A stretch of DNA of 64,000 nt from CAVQEK01 sp964596645 (GCA_964596645.1 CAZQVB010000021.1:17441-81440); one strand, 5' to 3'. Shown: positions 26,945 through 36,665, counted from the stretch's first letter. A program made the numbers and translations. Notes: generated by a model from the sequence alone, not told the origin.

Positions 26945-28597
26945 ATGGCCATAGAAGTAAAAGTACCTGAGATAGCAGAAAATGCCGAATCCGGCACCGT
27001 CACAGAGATATTGGTTTCTGAAGGAGACACCATCGAAAAAGACGACAGCATCATAGTGATGGAAACAGACAAAGCTTCGGTAGAAATACCCAGCTCCCAC
27101 GGCGGCACCGTGAAAAAGATAAAAGTAAGCGAAGGCGATGAGCTGGGTGTGGGCGACGTCATTCTTACCATAGAAGAAGATGGTGATGATGGTAGCGACG
27201 ACGAAGAAGATAGTTCAGAAGAAAAATCCTCCAAAAAAACGGATAAGAAAAAAGCTAAAAAAGGCGAAAAGCAAGATGAAGAGGATATAGAAGAAGAAGA
27301 TGAGGATGAAGATGAAGAGAATGCTGACTCCGAGGACGACGAAGACGAGGAAGTGGATGAAGAAATAAAAGAAGAGAATAAAAGGATAAAAGACAAAGCG
27401 AAGAAAAAATCAGACGATGAAGAAGACGTAGAGGAAGAAGATGATGATGATCAGAATGAAGGAGATGAAGCTTCTGACGAAGAGGAAGAAGACGATGAAG
27501 ACGAGGAAGAAAAAATAAAAGAAGAAAAGAAAAAGACGAAAGACAAAGCGAAGAAAAAGACAGACGAGGAAGAAGACATAGAAGAAGAAGCCGGTAATGA
27601 TCAGGATGAAGGAGACGAAGAGGAAGAAGAAGCGGACGAGGACGGATCTTCCGGAGGATCAGTTGAGAAAACAACCGGAAAAAAAGGCCAGCAAAAAGAA
27701 GTGCCTGCCGCGCCATCGGTACGCATGCTTGCTCGCGAGCTGGGCATCAACATACAAAAGGTGAGCGGCACTGGCCCCGGCAATCGCATCTCCTCAGACG
27801 ACGTAAAGGCATACGCCCGCGAGGTGCTTTCCCAGTCGGAATATGGCGAAGAAGCTGAGTTGCCAGATTTCTCTCAGTGGGGCGAAACGGAGCGACAACC
27901 GCTCAGCAAAATTCGCCAGACTATCGCCAAAGGCACACAGGCCTCCTGGCAGGCCATTCCCCATGTCACACAGTTCGACAAGGCCGACATTACGGGGTTG
28001 GAAAAATTTCGTAAAGAGCAAAATGAGCAAGCCGGCAAAGAAGCTCCACGACTCACCGTGACGGCTATTTTGCTCAAAATTGCCGCTCTAGCGCTAAAAA
28101 ATTACCCTAAGTTCAACAGCAGTCTCGACAGCGCCAACGATGAACTTGTGCTGAAGAACTATGTGAATATCGGTGTGGCCGTAGCAACAGACCGGGGGTT
28201 GCTCATGCCGGTGATCGATCAGGTAGACAAAAAGACCATACCTGAACTGGCGGCAGAGCTGGTGCAGGCGGCAAAAAAGGCACGCGATTTCAAACTCTCA
28301 CCAGAAGATATGCAGGGGGGCAACTTTGTCATATCCAATCAGGGTGGCATCGGCGGCACCAACTTCACCCCCATTATCTTTCAGCCGAATGTGGCCATTC
28401 TTGGCGTGTCGGAGGCTTCCATGCAACCGGTATGGCAAGGTGAAGGCTTTAAGCCTCGACTTATTCTACCCCTTTCGCTCTCGTACGACCACCGCGTGAT
28501 AGACGGTGCGGAAGCAGCCGAATTTCTGCGCTGGATCTGCAACGCACTCCAAAATCCGCTGAATGTATGGATGGAAGGAGGTGCGCATGGCGGATGA
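26945..28597 (+). CDS. aceF: Dihydrolipoamide acetyltransferase (PDH E2) with a long charged linker
   Basis: E2 core enzyme, 550 residues. A single lipoyl domain (1-76) carries the lipoylated Lys43 in METDKASVE. Residues about 77-253 form an extraordinary Lys/Glu/Asp linker made of three ~50-residue repeats (91-140, 141-190, 191-236), each with a lysine-rich and an acidic half. The peripheral-subunit-binding domain follows (about 256-293, VRMLARELGINIQKVSGTG). The catalytic domain (about 315-550) ends with D515-HRVIDG; His516 is the catalytic base. Typical E2 linkers are Ala/Pro-rich, so this linker is atypical. The gene overlaps the E3 start by 11 bases. Confidence 0.96.
   Translation: MAIEVKVPEIAENAESGTVTEILVSEGDTIEKDDSIIVMETDKASVEIPSSHGGTVKKIKVSEGDELGVGDVILTIEEDGDDGSDDEEDSSEEKSSKKTDKKKAKKGEKQDEEDIEEEDEDEDEENADSEDDEDEEVDEEIKEENKRIKDKAKKKSDDEEDVEEEDDDDQNEGDEASDEEEEDDEDEEEKIKEEKKKTKDKAKKKTDEEEDIEEEAGNDQDEGDEEEEEADEDGSSGGSVEKTTGKKGQQKEVPAAPSVRMLARELGINIQKVSGTGPGNRISSDDVKAYAREVLSQSEYGEEAELPDFSQWGETERQPLSKIRQTIAKGTQASWQAIPHVTQFDKADITGLEKFRKEQNEQAGKEAPRLTVTAILLKIAALALKNYPKFNSSLDSANDELVLKNYVNIGVAVATDRGLLMPVIDQVDKKTIPELAAELVQAAKKARDFKLSPEDMQGGNFVISNQGGIGGTNFTPIIFQPNVAILGVSEASMQPVWQGEGFKPRLILPLSLSYDHRVIDGAEAAEFLRWICNALQNPLNVWMEGGAHGG
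27215..27652 (+). repeat. Three ~150-bp in-frame repeats encoding the E2 linker
   Basis: The coding sequence for E2 residues 91-236 contains three diverged units of about 50 codons. Shared landmarks are KKKAKKG / DKAKKKS / DKAKKKT, then EEDIEEE / EEDVEEE / EEDIEEE, and an acidic stretch. Purine-rich GAA/GAT/AAA codons dominate, which also creates long spurious Ser- or Leu-rich frames on the opposite strand. Confidence 0.7.
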
Positions 28598-29993
28598 TAA
28601 TAAGCGTCAGTTGATTATAATCGGCGGTGGACCCGGGGGCTATACCGCTGCCTTCAAGGCGGCTGACCTGGGCATGAAAGTCACGTTGATTGATCCGGAG
28701 AAGAATCCGGGCGGTGTATGCCTGTATCGCGGCTGTATTCCATCCAAGGCCCTATTGCATGTGGCCAAGTTGAGAAAAGAAGCTGAAGAGGCCTCCGCTT
28801 GGGGCCTCACCTATCAGCAGCCGGAAATTGATCTCGATAAAATGCGTGACTGGAAAAACCAGGTGATTAAAAAACTAACCGGCGGCCTGGGCCAACTGGC
28901 CTCTGCCCGCAAAGTAGAGCACATTCAAGGACACGCCAGTTTCGTGGATGCGCACACTCTGGAGGTAAAATCAAAAAATAAGAAGCGAACAATATCCTTT
29001 GAGCACTGCATCATTGCCACCGGGTCGTCAGCCACGGTACTGCCCGGCATGGAGCCCGACGGTGATCAAATACTCAGTGCTGAGCATGCACTGGATTTGC
29101 AGGATATACCCAGGCGCATGCTTGTGGTAGGCGGTGGCTATATTGGCCTGGAAATGGGCAGCGTGTACGCCGGCCTGGGTACAGAAGTGACGGTGGCCGA
29201 AATGACTGATGGCCTGATGCCCGGCGCTGACCGCGATCTGGTGAAGGTGCTGAAAAAGAGATTGGATAAGTTGTTTGACGACATCTTGCTAAATACCAAG
29301 GTGCAGGATGTGAAAAAGAGCAAAAAGAATGTGAAGGTAACGTTGAGCACGCCCGATGGGGAATCAACGCAGACTTTTGACAAAATTCTTGTGGCGGCAG
29401 GCAGAAAACCCAACACCTCCGGCTTTGGCCTGGAAACGCTGGATGTAAAAATAACCGAGCAAGGTTTTATTGCCGTAGACGCCGAACTACGTACATCTAT
29501 GCCGCATATATTGGCCATTGGCGACGTAACGGGCCAGCCTATGCTTGCCCACAAAGCCAGCCATGAGGGCGCAGTCGCTGCGTCCATATTGGCCGGTAAG
29601 CCTGCGGCGTATGAGCCACGAGCCATACCCGCCGTGGTATACACCGACCCGGAAGTGGCCTGGTGCGGTCTCTCGGAAGCTGAGGCCAAGCAGCAGGGCT
29701 ATTCTGTAAAAATCTCTAAATTTCCCTGGAGTGCTTCCGGAAGAGCAGCCACTTTCGGTAGAAATGACGGCCTCACCAAATTAATTTTCGACAAAAGCTC
29801 CGGCCGCTTGCTCGGTGCCGGCATAGTAGGAAAAGATGCCGGGGACCTGATCGCCGAAAATGTGCTGGCCATAGAAATGGCGGCCGTCGCCACGGACCTT
29901 GCCGAAAGCATACACCCGCACCCAAGCCTATCAGAAACCATCATGGAAGCGGCAGAGGCATTTCATGGCAAAGCAACACACTTTGGTGGCTGA
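28587..29993 (+). CDS. lpdA: Dihydrolipoamide dehydrogenase (PDH E3)
   Basis: FAD-dependent disulfide oxidoreductase that reoxidises the E2 lipoyl group with NAD. Start at 28587 (MADDNKRQ), because AGGAGG lies just upstream, one of few strong Shine-Dalgarno sites here; the frame extends up to 28563 but inside E2. Length 468. FAD motif IIGGGPGGYTAA at 11-22, redox cysteines C45-LYRG-C50, NAD motif VVGGGYIGLEMGS in the middle, second FAD motif MPHILAIGDVTG, and the C-terminal IHPHPSLSE with the catalytic His-Glu pair. It completes the aceE-aceF-lpdA operon. Confidence 0.96.
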   Translation: MADDNKRQLIIIGGGPGGYTAAFKAADLGMKVTLIDPEKNPGGVCLYRGCIPSKALLHVAKLRKEAEEASAWGLTYQQPEIDLDKMRDWKNQVIKKLTGGLGQLASARKVEHIQGHASFVDAHTLEVKSKNKKRTISFEHCIIATGSSATVLPGMEPDGDQILSAEHALDLQDIPRRMLVVGGGYIGLEMGSVYAGLGTEVTVAEMTDGLMPGADRDLVKVLKKRLDKLFDDILLNTKVQDVKKSKKNVKVTLSTPDGESTQTFDKILVAAGRKPNTSGFGLETLDVKITEQGFIAVDAELRTSMPHILAIGDVTGQPMLAHKASHEGAVAASILAGKPAAYEPRAIPAVVYTDPEVAWCGLSEAEAKQQGYSVKISKFPWSASGRAATFGRNDGLTKLIFDKSSGRLLGAGIVGKDAGDLIAENVLAIEMAAVATDLAESIHPHPSLSETIMEAAEAFHGKATHFGG

Positions 29994-30040
29994 CCAGACT
30001 ACACTTTGAAGGCTCACGAGCACCTTCTACCTTTCGCTAA

Positions 30041-30087
30041 AAAAAATCCCCGGCAATTGGCGCATCGTGAAAGGCCATTTGCCGGGG
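30041..30087 (-). terminator. Strong rho-independent terminator of transketolase
   Basis: TTGCCGGGG (30079-30087) pairs with CCCCGGCAA (30048-30056). On the minus strand the stem, followed by a T run (A7 at 30040-30046 on the + strand), makes a textbook terminator 25 bases after the tkt stop. In the rightward direction it may also stop the PDH operon, though the following AAAATATTT is a poorer tail. Confidence 0.8.
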
Positions 30088-30111
30088 AAAATATTTGCAA
30101 ATATTGAACGA

Positions 30112-32169
30112 TTACACCGTCACGCGATCAACATTTTCCAGGTAAGCCAGTACCTGGTTGTACACGTTCTCGCCGGTGAAGCCAAATTTTTCATCCAATA
30201 CCTTAAATGGCGCTGAGTAGCCGAAGTGGTCCAGTCCAAACACTGTTCCCCTGGTTCCCACCAGGCCGCGCAGGGTTACGGGCAATCCGGCAGTGAGCCC
30301 AAAGGTCGGCTTATCCGACGGCAATACCTGCTCCTGGTACTCTTCGCTTTGTTGCCTGAACAATCCCTCTGAAGGTGCCGACACAATGCGTATTTTCAAG
30401 CCTTTTTCCTCTTCCAATTTCTTGGCGCCTTCAAACAGTGTGGCCACTTCCGAGCCATTGGCCACCAGTATCACATCGGGCTCACCGTTGGCGTCTTTCA
30501 CTATATACGCTCCTTTGGCTGTTTTTTGCGATTCGCTGTAGCGCGAGCCATCGGCCATAGGCGGTATGTCTACGATGTTCTGTCGCGAAAGCAAAAGTGC
30601 TGTGGGCGTATCGGTATTTTCCAATGCCAGCTTCCAGCAGGTGGTTGTTTCGGCACCATCTGCCGGGCGCAGCACGATCATGCTGTTGGTGCCATGATGG
30701 TTTTTCAGTTGCTCGAGCAATCGAATTTGTGCCTCTTGCTCTACAGGCTGGTGGGTTGGTCCGTCCTCGCCCACACGAAAAGCATCATGCGTCCACACGT
30801 ACTTCACCGGCAACTGCATGAGGGCCGCCAGCCGCACCGCCGGTTTCATATAGTCGGAAAACACGAAGAACGTGCCGCAGACGGGTATCACGCCGCCATG
30901 CAGGGCCATGCCATTGGCTATGGCAGCCATGGTGAGTTCGCTGACGCCTACCTGCAGAAATGCTCCGCTAAAATCACCTTTGGTAAATGCTTTGGAGTTT
31001 TTCAAAAAACCGTCGGTCTTGTCGCTGTTGCTGAGGTCGGCCGACATCACAATCATATTTTCAATGCTCTTGGCGAAATGGCCCAGTGCGTTGCCGGAGG
31101 CTGCGCGGGTGGCTACATTCGCTTTTTGCTCTATACTTTTATAATCAAATGCGGGCACCTCACGCTCAATGAAAGATTTGAGCTTTTTCGCCAAATCCAG
31201 GTTTTTATTCTCCCACTGCTTTTGCGCTTCTTTTTGCTCCCGGGCTGCTTGCGTCTTCTCCTCTTTCAGCTTTGCCCAATACTCAGCCACTTCGGGGAAT
31301 ACAACAAACGGATTTTCAGGATCGGCGCCAAGGTTGGCCATTGATTTCTTGAAAGAAGCGCCTGCCTCACCCAGCGGCATGCCGTGGGTCGATGTCTTGC
31401 GCTCGAAGCTGGAGCCATCATCAGCTACTGCGCCTTTGCCCATCACCGTTTTTCCAATGATCAGATAAGGCTTTTCGGTTTGGTTGGTGGCACGCTTCAA
31501 TGCCGCACGTATCTGATCATGGTCGTTGCCATCGATGGTTTCTACCGCCCAGCCCCAAGCTTTGTATTTGGCTTCTGTGTCTTCAGACGTGGTCGCCTCT
31601 GTCTCGTGCGAAAGCTGAATATCGTTGCTGTCGTAGAACATCACCAGATTGCTCAGGCCGAGGAAACCTGCAATACGGCCGGCACCCTGTGATATTTCCT
31701 CCTGCACGCCGCCATCGGAGATAAAGGTGTAGATGCGGTGCTTCATCCAGTCGCCAAAGCGGTGTGCAAGAAACTTGGCTGCAATGGCAGCGCCTACGGC
31801 CATGGTATGCCCCTGCCCCAGCGGACCGGAGGTGTTTTCTACACCACGGCTGTGGTCGAGCTCCGGGTGGCCAGGAGTGACACTGCCCCACTGACGAAAG
31901 TTTTGAATATCTTCTAATGTATAGGTACCCAGCAGCGTAAGCATGGAGTACAACATGGGCGACATATGGCCGGGATCCAGAAAGAAACGGTCGCGAGAAG
32001 GCCACGACATATCTGACGGATCAAAATTCAGGAATTCGGAGTAGAGGATCTGAATAAAATCAGCGCCACCCATGGCGCCACCCGGGTGTCCCGATTTTGC
32101 TTTTTCGACCATGGCGGCCGAGAGAATCCTAATGTTGTCGGCTGCTTTCAGTGCTACTGTATTGCTCAT
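30112..32169 (-). CDS. tkt: Transketolase
   Basis: Thiamine-diphosphate enzyme of the non-oxidative pentose phosphate pathway, 685 residues. The N-terminal domain has GHPGGAMGGAD, and the ThDP loop FISDGGVQEEISQGA, where Ser replaces the usual first Gly of GDG, a variant I associate with Bacteroidota transketolases. The pyrimidine domain has the diagnostic RVGEDGPTHQPVEQEAQIR. It is monocistronic, with a terminator and a candidate promoter. It is convergent with the PDH operon. Confidence 0.96.
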   Translation of the reverse strand: MSNTVALKAADNIRILSAAMVEKAKSGHPGGAMGGADFIQILYSEFLNFDPSDMSWPSRDRFFLDPGHMSPMLYSMLTLLGTYTLEDIQNFRQWGSVTPGHPELDHSRGVENTSGPLGQGHTMAVGAAIAAKFLAHRFGDWMKHRIYTFISDGGVQEEISQGAGRIAGFLGLSNLVMFYDSNDIQLSHETEATTSEDTEAKYKAWGWAVETIDGNDHDQIRAALKRATNQTEKPYLIIGKTVMGKGAVADDGSSFERKTSTHGMPLGEAGASFKKSMANLGADPENPFVVFPEVAEYWAKLKEEKTQAAREQKEAQKQWENKNLDLAKKLKSFIEREVPAFDYKSIEQKANVATRAASGNALGHFAKSIENMIVMSADLSNSDKTDGFLKNSKAFTKGDFSGAFLQVGVSELTMAAIANGMALHGGVIPVCGTFFVFSDYMKPAVRLAALMQLPVKYVWTHDAFRVGEDGPTHQPVEQEAQIRLLEQLKNHHGTNSMIVLRPADGAETTTCWKLALENTDTPTALLLSRQNIVDIPPMADGSRYSESQKTAKGAYIVKDANGEPDVILVANGSEVATLFEGAKKLEEEKGLKIRIVSAPSEGLFRQQSEEYQEQVLPSDKPTFGLTAGLPVTLRGLVGTRGTVFGLDHFGYSAPFKVLDEKFGFTGENVYNQVLAYLENVDRVTV

Positions 32170-32202
32170 AACGATCTATGTGGTTAACCTTAAAAAAACG
32201 CC

Positions 32203-32210
32203 CAAATATA
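32203..32210 (-). promoter_or_regulatory. Candidate -7 element for tkt
   Basis: On the minus strand TATATTTG matches TAnnTTTG exactly, 33 bases upstream of the tkt ATG. No TTG is found at 19-21 bases further upstream, so the -33 box is not evident. Confidence 0.4.
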
Positions 32211-32266
32211 CGATAGAAAAGGTTTGCCGGTGGGAAAGAATAGTGAATTTGATGGCATATAGTGCC

Positions 32267-35188
32267 TCAGTCCCGTGGCAATGCGTCATATACTGCCTGC
32301 AGGATGTTGGTTCGTGTGTTGAGCCGGAAAAGTTTGTTGTTTTCCCGTGTAGGATACACGCGATTGCTGAGGAACACATACACCAGGTTGTGCTCAGGGT
32401 CTGCCCAGGTAAAGGTGCCTGTGAAGCCCGAGTGGCCAAAGCTGACCGGGCTGGCCGATCGGGCCGTATTCCCATTGTTGCTGGGGGTGGCCGGTGGCCT
32501 GTCAAAGCCGAGCCCCCTCCTATTGCCCTCAGCACAGTATTGACATCGGGAAAATTCGCGCAGCGTCTCTTCTTTCAGGTAACGCCGCCCACCGTATACG
32601 CCCAGGTTGGCATACATCTGCATCAGCTTGGCTAAGTCGTTCGCATTGGAAAAAAGGCCGGCATTGCTGGAAGATCCGGGCATCAAGGCGGCGCCTTCGT
32701 CGTGAACAGCGCCATGTATTTGCTGCTTTCTGAATACAGAATCATATTCTGTGGGTACTATCCTGCTTTTATCAAATTTCTGCGGAAAGTAAGTGAGCGT
32801 GCCGGCACCCAATGGGTCATACAGCCTGCTGCGCAGCAGCGTATTATAGTCTTCACCGGTGATTTTTTCTATTATTTCCGGAAACAGGTAAAACACCAGT
32901 CCAGAATACAAATACTTTTTCTCACCCGTCTCCGATCGGCGTATGGCTTTGTGAATGCGCTTATAAAACTTAGGATTCAGGTATAGCTGATCGCCTACTT
33001 GCACGGAATATTTTTTTGACGCTTGGGTATTCAAATAGCGCCTTTTCCTCTTTCCACTCTTTCTGAACGCATCTTGCCAGTACGGAATCCAGGGCTCCAG
33101 CCCGGCCTGGTGTGCCAGTATCTCGCGAAAGGTGATGTCTTTTTTGTTGCCCCTTCGGTAGTAGGGCAAGTAGGTGCCCAGGGTAGCATCGAGGTCAAAT
33201 TTACCTTCTTCGTACAGTTGCATGAGCAAAGGCAATGCGCCGGCTATTTTGGTGATGGAGGCCAGGTCGTAGAGGTCATGCAGCGCTACGGCTTGCTGGC
33301 CGTCATACGTGTGGTGTCCGAAGGCTTTGTGATAAATTATGTTTTCATCTTTGGCTACAAGCACCTGAGCACCGGGTATGGCTTTTTGGGCAATGGCAGA
33401 TTGCACCAGCGAATCAATGATCAGCAACTCTGCAGACCCTATGCCCACCGCCTCCGGAGCTGTATACGCCATCCTGATGCCGGAATGTGTCACTTGTTGC
33501 CCTGTTCCTGCCGTATAACGCACGCCTACCGGCAGCTTTCCACTGATCGATAGGGCACCGAATATCGCCTGGGCAGTCAGCGATTGTGTATGGGCTGTTT
33601 CCTGATACGCCACCATGAGGCCTTGTGCTGCTTCGATGCCTTCAGCATACTGCAGGTAATAGGGGTTGCCAAACAGTACGATGATGCTCTTGCCCGACTG
33701 TGCCGCCCACTCCAACAGCGTGGTAAATTTCGATGGCACGCCAAAGCGATTACGCGGAAAGGGGCTCATGCCATGCAGACCAATGAATATTTGATCGTAT
33801 TGCTGCAAAGCTCCCCACACAGCGGCCACCGTGCTGTCGCTTGCCTCCTTTGGCAGTTGGTAATGGCCCATGGGTGCGTAAAGCTGCAGGTATTCCTGAA
33901 AAACAGTGGTGTCGGCACTGCCGAGCGACAGGCTGGCGAAGCGTTCATTTTCCAGCACTTTCACCGGAATGGCAGATTTATTCTCTAACAGCGTGAGCGA
34001 AGCAGCCGTAATGCGCCGCAGCAAAAGCTCATCTTGCGCTGCATTCAGGTCGTCGGTGAGGTTGGAAAGATCGACATTCGGCTCAGCATTCAGCCCCGCC
34101 CAATATTTTAGCGCCAGTATTTTTCTACATCGCTTTTCCAACTCAGCCGGGGAGATCAGCCCGTCGGCCAGCATTTTGCGCACTGCACGGGTGGCGAGCG
34201 GCACATCTTCGGGAAAAAGCAACACATCGTTGCCTGCCAGCAATGCGGCCTTTTCTATATGGCCCGGCGCGGTATATTCCGTGACACCCTTCATGTTGAG
34301 TGCATCGGTAAATACAAGCCCTTCAAATCCTAAAGAATCTTTCAGGAGGCCACTGATCGCGTTGGCCGAGAGAGAAGTCGGCGTACCGGAAGCATCGAGC
34401 GCAGGCACATTGAGATGCGCAACCATCACCCCGCCGGTGCCGGCGCTTATCAATGTGCGGAATGGATACAATTCCACACTGTCCAGCCGATGCATGCTGT
34501 GGCTGATCAGCGGCAGACCCAGGTGCGAATCGACATCCGTATCACCATGACCCGGAAAATGCTTGGCCACTGCCAATACGCCATGATCTTGTAAGCCTCG
34601 CATCAGCTCTACCGCCCGCCAGGCCACCTGGTCGCGCTCTTCACCAAACGACCTGAAATTGATCACCGGATTGGCAGCATTATTATTGACATCGGCCACC
34701 GGCGCAAAGCTGATGTGCACACCAAGCCGCTTCAGTTGACGCGCCATGGCGGCACCGGCTTCGTAGATCAGGTGTGGCTCCTGTACGGCACCCATAGCCA
34801 TGGCATAGGGCCAGCGCATGGTGCTGTCGAGCCGCATGGGCAGGCCCCATTCGGCATCCATGGCTATAAGCAGGGGCACGCTCACCGCCCGTTGCAGCCG
34901 ATTGGTGAGTTGGGCCTGCCTGCCGGGACCTCCCTGAAAAAAAATGACTCCGCCGATATGGTGCTCTTGCACAAGCCGGATGAGGGAGTCTTCATATGCA
35001 GCGCTGCGGTTGCTGTAGCCGGCCACCATAAATAATTGACCGACCTGTGCTTCTGTGCTCAACGTACGCATCACCGAATCGACCCATGGGCTGTGCGTAT
35101 ACTGCAGAAAAGCTGGCTGTGCCTCTGCCCGCAGGCAGAATAGAAAGAATAGTAAGGAGATGAAACTATATTTGGAAACTGCGTGCAT
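32267..35188 (-). CDS. GH3 beta-N-acetylhexosaminidase (NagZ-like) fused to a beta-lactamase-like serine hydrolase
   Basis: Two-enzyme fusion of 973 residues, starting at 35188 (MHAVSKYSF) with a signal peptide cleaved after AEAQ; the longer frame to 35293 is unlikely. The GH3 domain (about 35-370) has the NagZ signature K209-HFPGHGDTDVDSH and nucleophile Asp295 in VFTDALNMKG. A GH3 C-terminal domain spans about 390-560. The class C beta-lactamase-like domain (about 585-970) has S644-ITK647 and H919-SG. The tyrosine motif is Y761-SG rather than YSN or YSD. It is probably an exported enzyme of cell-wall turnover, cutting GlcNAc-anhMurNAc and perhaps peptide or ester bonds. Such fusions are known in Bacteroidota. 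Divergent from dacB, another wall enzyme. Confidence 0.92.
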   Translation of the reverse strand: MHAVSKYSFISLLFFLFCLRAEAQPAFLQYTHSPWVDSVMRTLSTEAQVGQLFMVAGYSNRSAAYEDSLIRLVQEHHIGGVIFFQGGPGRQAQLTNRLQRAVSVPLLIAMDAEWGLPMRLDSTMRWPYAMAMGAVQEPHLIYEAGAAMARQLKRLGVHISFAPVADVNNNAANPVINFRSFGEERDQVAWRAVELMRGLQDHGVLAVAKHFPGHGDTDVDSHLGLPLISHSMHRLDSVELYPFRTLISAGTGGVMVAHLNVPALDASGTPTSLSANAISGLLKDSLGFEGLVFTDALNMKGVTEYTAPGHIEKAALLAGNDVLLFPEDVPLATRAVRKMLADGLISPAELEKRCRKILALKYWAGLNAEPNVDLSNLTDDLNAAQDELLLRRITAASLTLLENKSAIPVKVLENERFASLSLGSADTTVFQEYLQLYAPMGHYQLPKEASDSTVAAVWGALQQYDQIFIGLHGMSPFPRNRFGVPSKFTTLLEWAAQSGKSIIVLFGNPYYLQYAEGIEAAQGLMVAYQETAHTQSLTAQAIFGALSISGKLPVGVRYTAGTGQQVTHSGIRMAYTAPEAVGIGSAELLIIDSLVQSAIAQKAIPGAQVLVAKDENIIYHKAFGHHTYDGQQAVALHDLYDLASITKIAGALPLLMQLYEEGKFDLDATLGTYLPYYRRGNKKDITFREILAHQAGLEPWIPYWQDAFRKSGKRKRRYLNTQASKKYSVQVGDQLYLNPKFYKRIHKAIRRSETGEKKYLYSGLVFYLFPEIIEKITGEDYNTLLRSRLYDPLGAGTLTYFPQKFDKSRIVPTEYDSVFRKQQIHGAVHDEGAALMPGSSSNAGLFSNANDLAKLMQMYANLGVYGGRRYLKEETLREFSRCQYCAEGNRRGLGFDRPPATPSNNGNTARSASPVSFGHSGFTGTFTWADPEHNLVYVFLSNRVYPTRENNKLFRLNTRTNILQAVYDALPRD

Positions 35189-35311
35189 ATTCAAAAACTT
35201 TACCGCTAAATAAGCAAAAATGCATCGATAGCAACGAACCGCCATGTGCCTTTCCTGATGGCTATACTGGCGAAAATACCGGCGGCTATGCATTTCACCA
35301 TGTTGAAAAAG

Positions 35312-35319
35312 TATATTTG
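35312..35319 (+). promoter_or_regulatory. Candidate -7 element for dacB
   Basis: TATATTTG, an exact TAnnTTTG, ends 28 bases before the dacB ATG. The -33 position lacks a clear TTG. The next TTG upstream (35303) is too close. Confidence 0.45.
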
Positions 35320-35347
35320 GCTTTGACCGACCCTACAGCACAAGCCT

Positions 35348-36661
35348 ATGAGGATTAGTACACTTCTTTGTCTTCTGACCATCGTGGCCATATCAGCCTG
35401 CAAAACACAACGCTTTAAAATTCAAGACAGCGCGGCAAGCAAATTTTTCATAGAGTCTCCTGTTTTCCGGCAGGGCTTTACAGGCTTTATGTTGTACGAT
35501 CTTGCTGAGGCCGACACCATTTTCCAGCACCAGGCGCATCATTTCTATACGCCAGCTTCCAACATGAAGCTCTTTAGCTTTTATGCCGGTCTGAAGATGC
35601 TGGGCGATTCGCTGCCCGCCGTGGCCTACTGCGAGCGCAATGACACGCTATACTTCCGGCCCACCGCCGATCCCACCTTGCTTCATCCCGTGTTTGCCCA
35701 TCAGCCGGTGCTCGATCTACTGCGCACGAGCCATAACGCTCTCGTCTACGTCTCCCGACCTATGGATGACGGTCGCTTCGGTCCGGGCTGGTCGTGGGAT
35801 GATTACTCGTATTACTATTCGGCAGAAAAGTCTGCCATGCCCGTTTATGGCAACATGTTTTGGGTAGTGAAAGACTCTTTGAGTGAGAACCTTGACTTGT
35901 TGCCGGAGGCTTTTCGTCCAAACGTGGTTTTAAAAATAGACAGCACGCTGGACTACTACAACTACGCCCGCAACGAGTATTTCAATGAATTCACCCTTAC
36001 GCTGAATGGCCGGGAAAAGCACTTTGAAGAAACCATACCTTTCAAAACCCACGAAGAAACGGCCGTGCGTCTGCTGGAGGATACGCTTCGCCGCCCCATT
36101 GCCATGCGCAGCAGCCTTGCAGGCTGCCCGTGGACGATGAAGCGCTCGCAGCCCATTGACACGCTGATGAAACATATGCTGATACCGTCAGACAATTTTC
36201 TTGCAGAGCAGATCATGCTCATGTGTTCGGGCTTGCTCAGCGATACGCTCAACTCCAGAAAAGCGATGCGCTTTGTGCATGAGAAATACTTGCCCCAGTT
36301 GCAGAACAAATTGATTTGGCGCGATGGCTCCGGCCTGTCGCGATACAACAAGGTAACACCCGCAGGCATGGTACATCTGTTGGAGCAACTCTGGTGGGAC
36401 GTGGAGGAAGACAGGCTGTTTTCGCTGCTGCCTGCCAACGGAGTACGCGGTACACTGCGCCGGTCGTTTCCCTCCGATGTGCCTTACATTTTTGCAAAAA
36501 CAGGTTCGCTCAGCTACGTGTACTGCCTGAGCGGGTATGTGAAGTGTCGCTCAGGCAAAACCATGGCTTTCAGCTTTATGAATAATAATTATGCGCTACC
36601 CACCAGCGTTGTGAAAGCTGAAATGGCCAAAGTGCTGGAGGCCATCAGGGATCAATATTGA
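35348..36661 (+). CDS. dacB: D-alanyl-D-alanine carboxypeptidase/endopeptidase (PBP4 family) lipoprotein
   Basis: Class C low-molecular-weight PBP that trims stem peptides and cuts crosslinks. It is 437 residues. The signal peptide ends in a lipobox AISAC with Cys18, so it is membrane-anchored. The three active-site motifs are S71-NMK, S281-DN and K384-TG. A large insertion between motifs 1 and 2 is typical of PBP4. It is divergent from the NagZ-like fusion (160 bases apart) and followed after 4 bases by a DUF4159 gene. The shared peptidoglycan theme suggests joint control. Confidence 0.93.
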   Translation: MRISTLLCLLTIVAISACKTQRFKIQDSAASKFFIESPVFRQGFTGFMLYDLAEADTIFQHQAHHFYTPASNMKLFSFYAGLKMLGDSLPAVAYCERNDTLYFRPTADPTLLHPVFAHQPVLDLLRTSHNALVYVSRPMDDGRFGPGWSWDDYSYYYSAEKSAMPVYGNMFWVVKDSLSENLDLLPEAFRPNVVLKIDSTLDYYNYARNEYFNEFTLTLNGREKHFEETIPFKTHEETAVRLLEDTLRRPIAMRSSLAGCPWTMKRSQPIDTLMKHMLIPSDNFLAEQIMLMCSGLLSDTLNSRKAMRFVHEKYLPQLQNKLIWRDGSGLSRYNKVTPAGMVHLLEQLWWDVEEDRLFSLLPANGVRGTLRRSFPSDVPYIFAKTGSLSYVYCLSGYVKCRSGKTMAFSFMNNNYALPTSVVKAEMAKVLEAIRDQY

Positions 36662-36665
36662 ATAA

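Noticed and set aside
26752..27716. Ser-rich and Leu/Arg-rich open frames on the minus strand around 26752-27396 and 27255-27716
   Set aside because: They are complements of the GAA/GAT/AAA-rich E2 linker; the low complexity, not selection, keeps them open.
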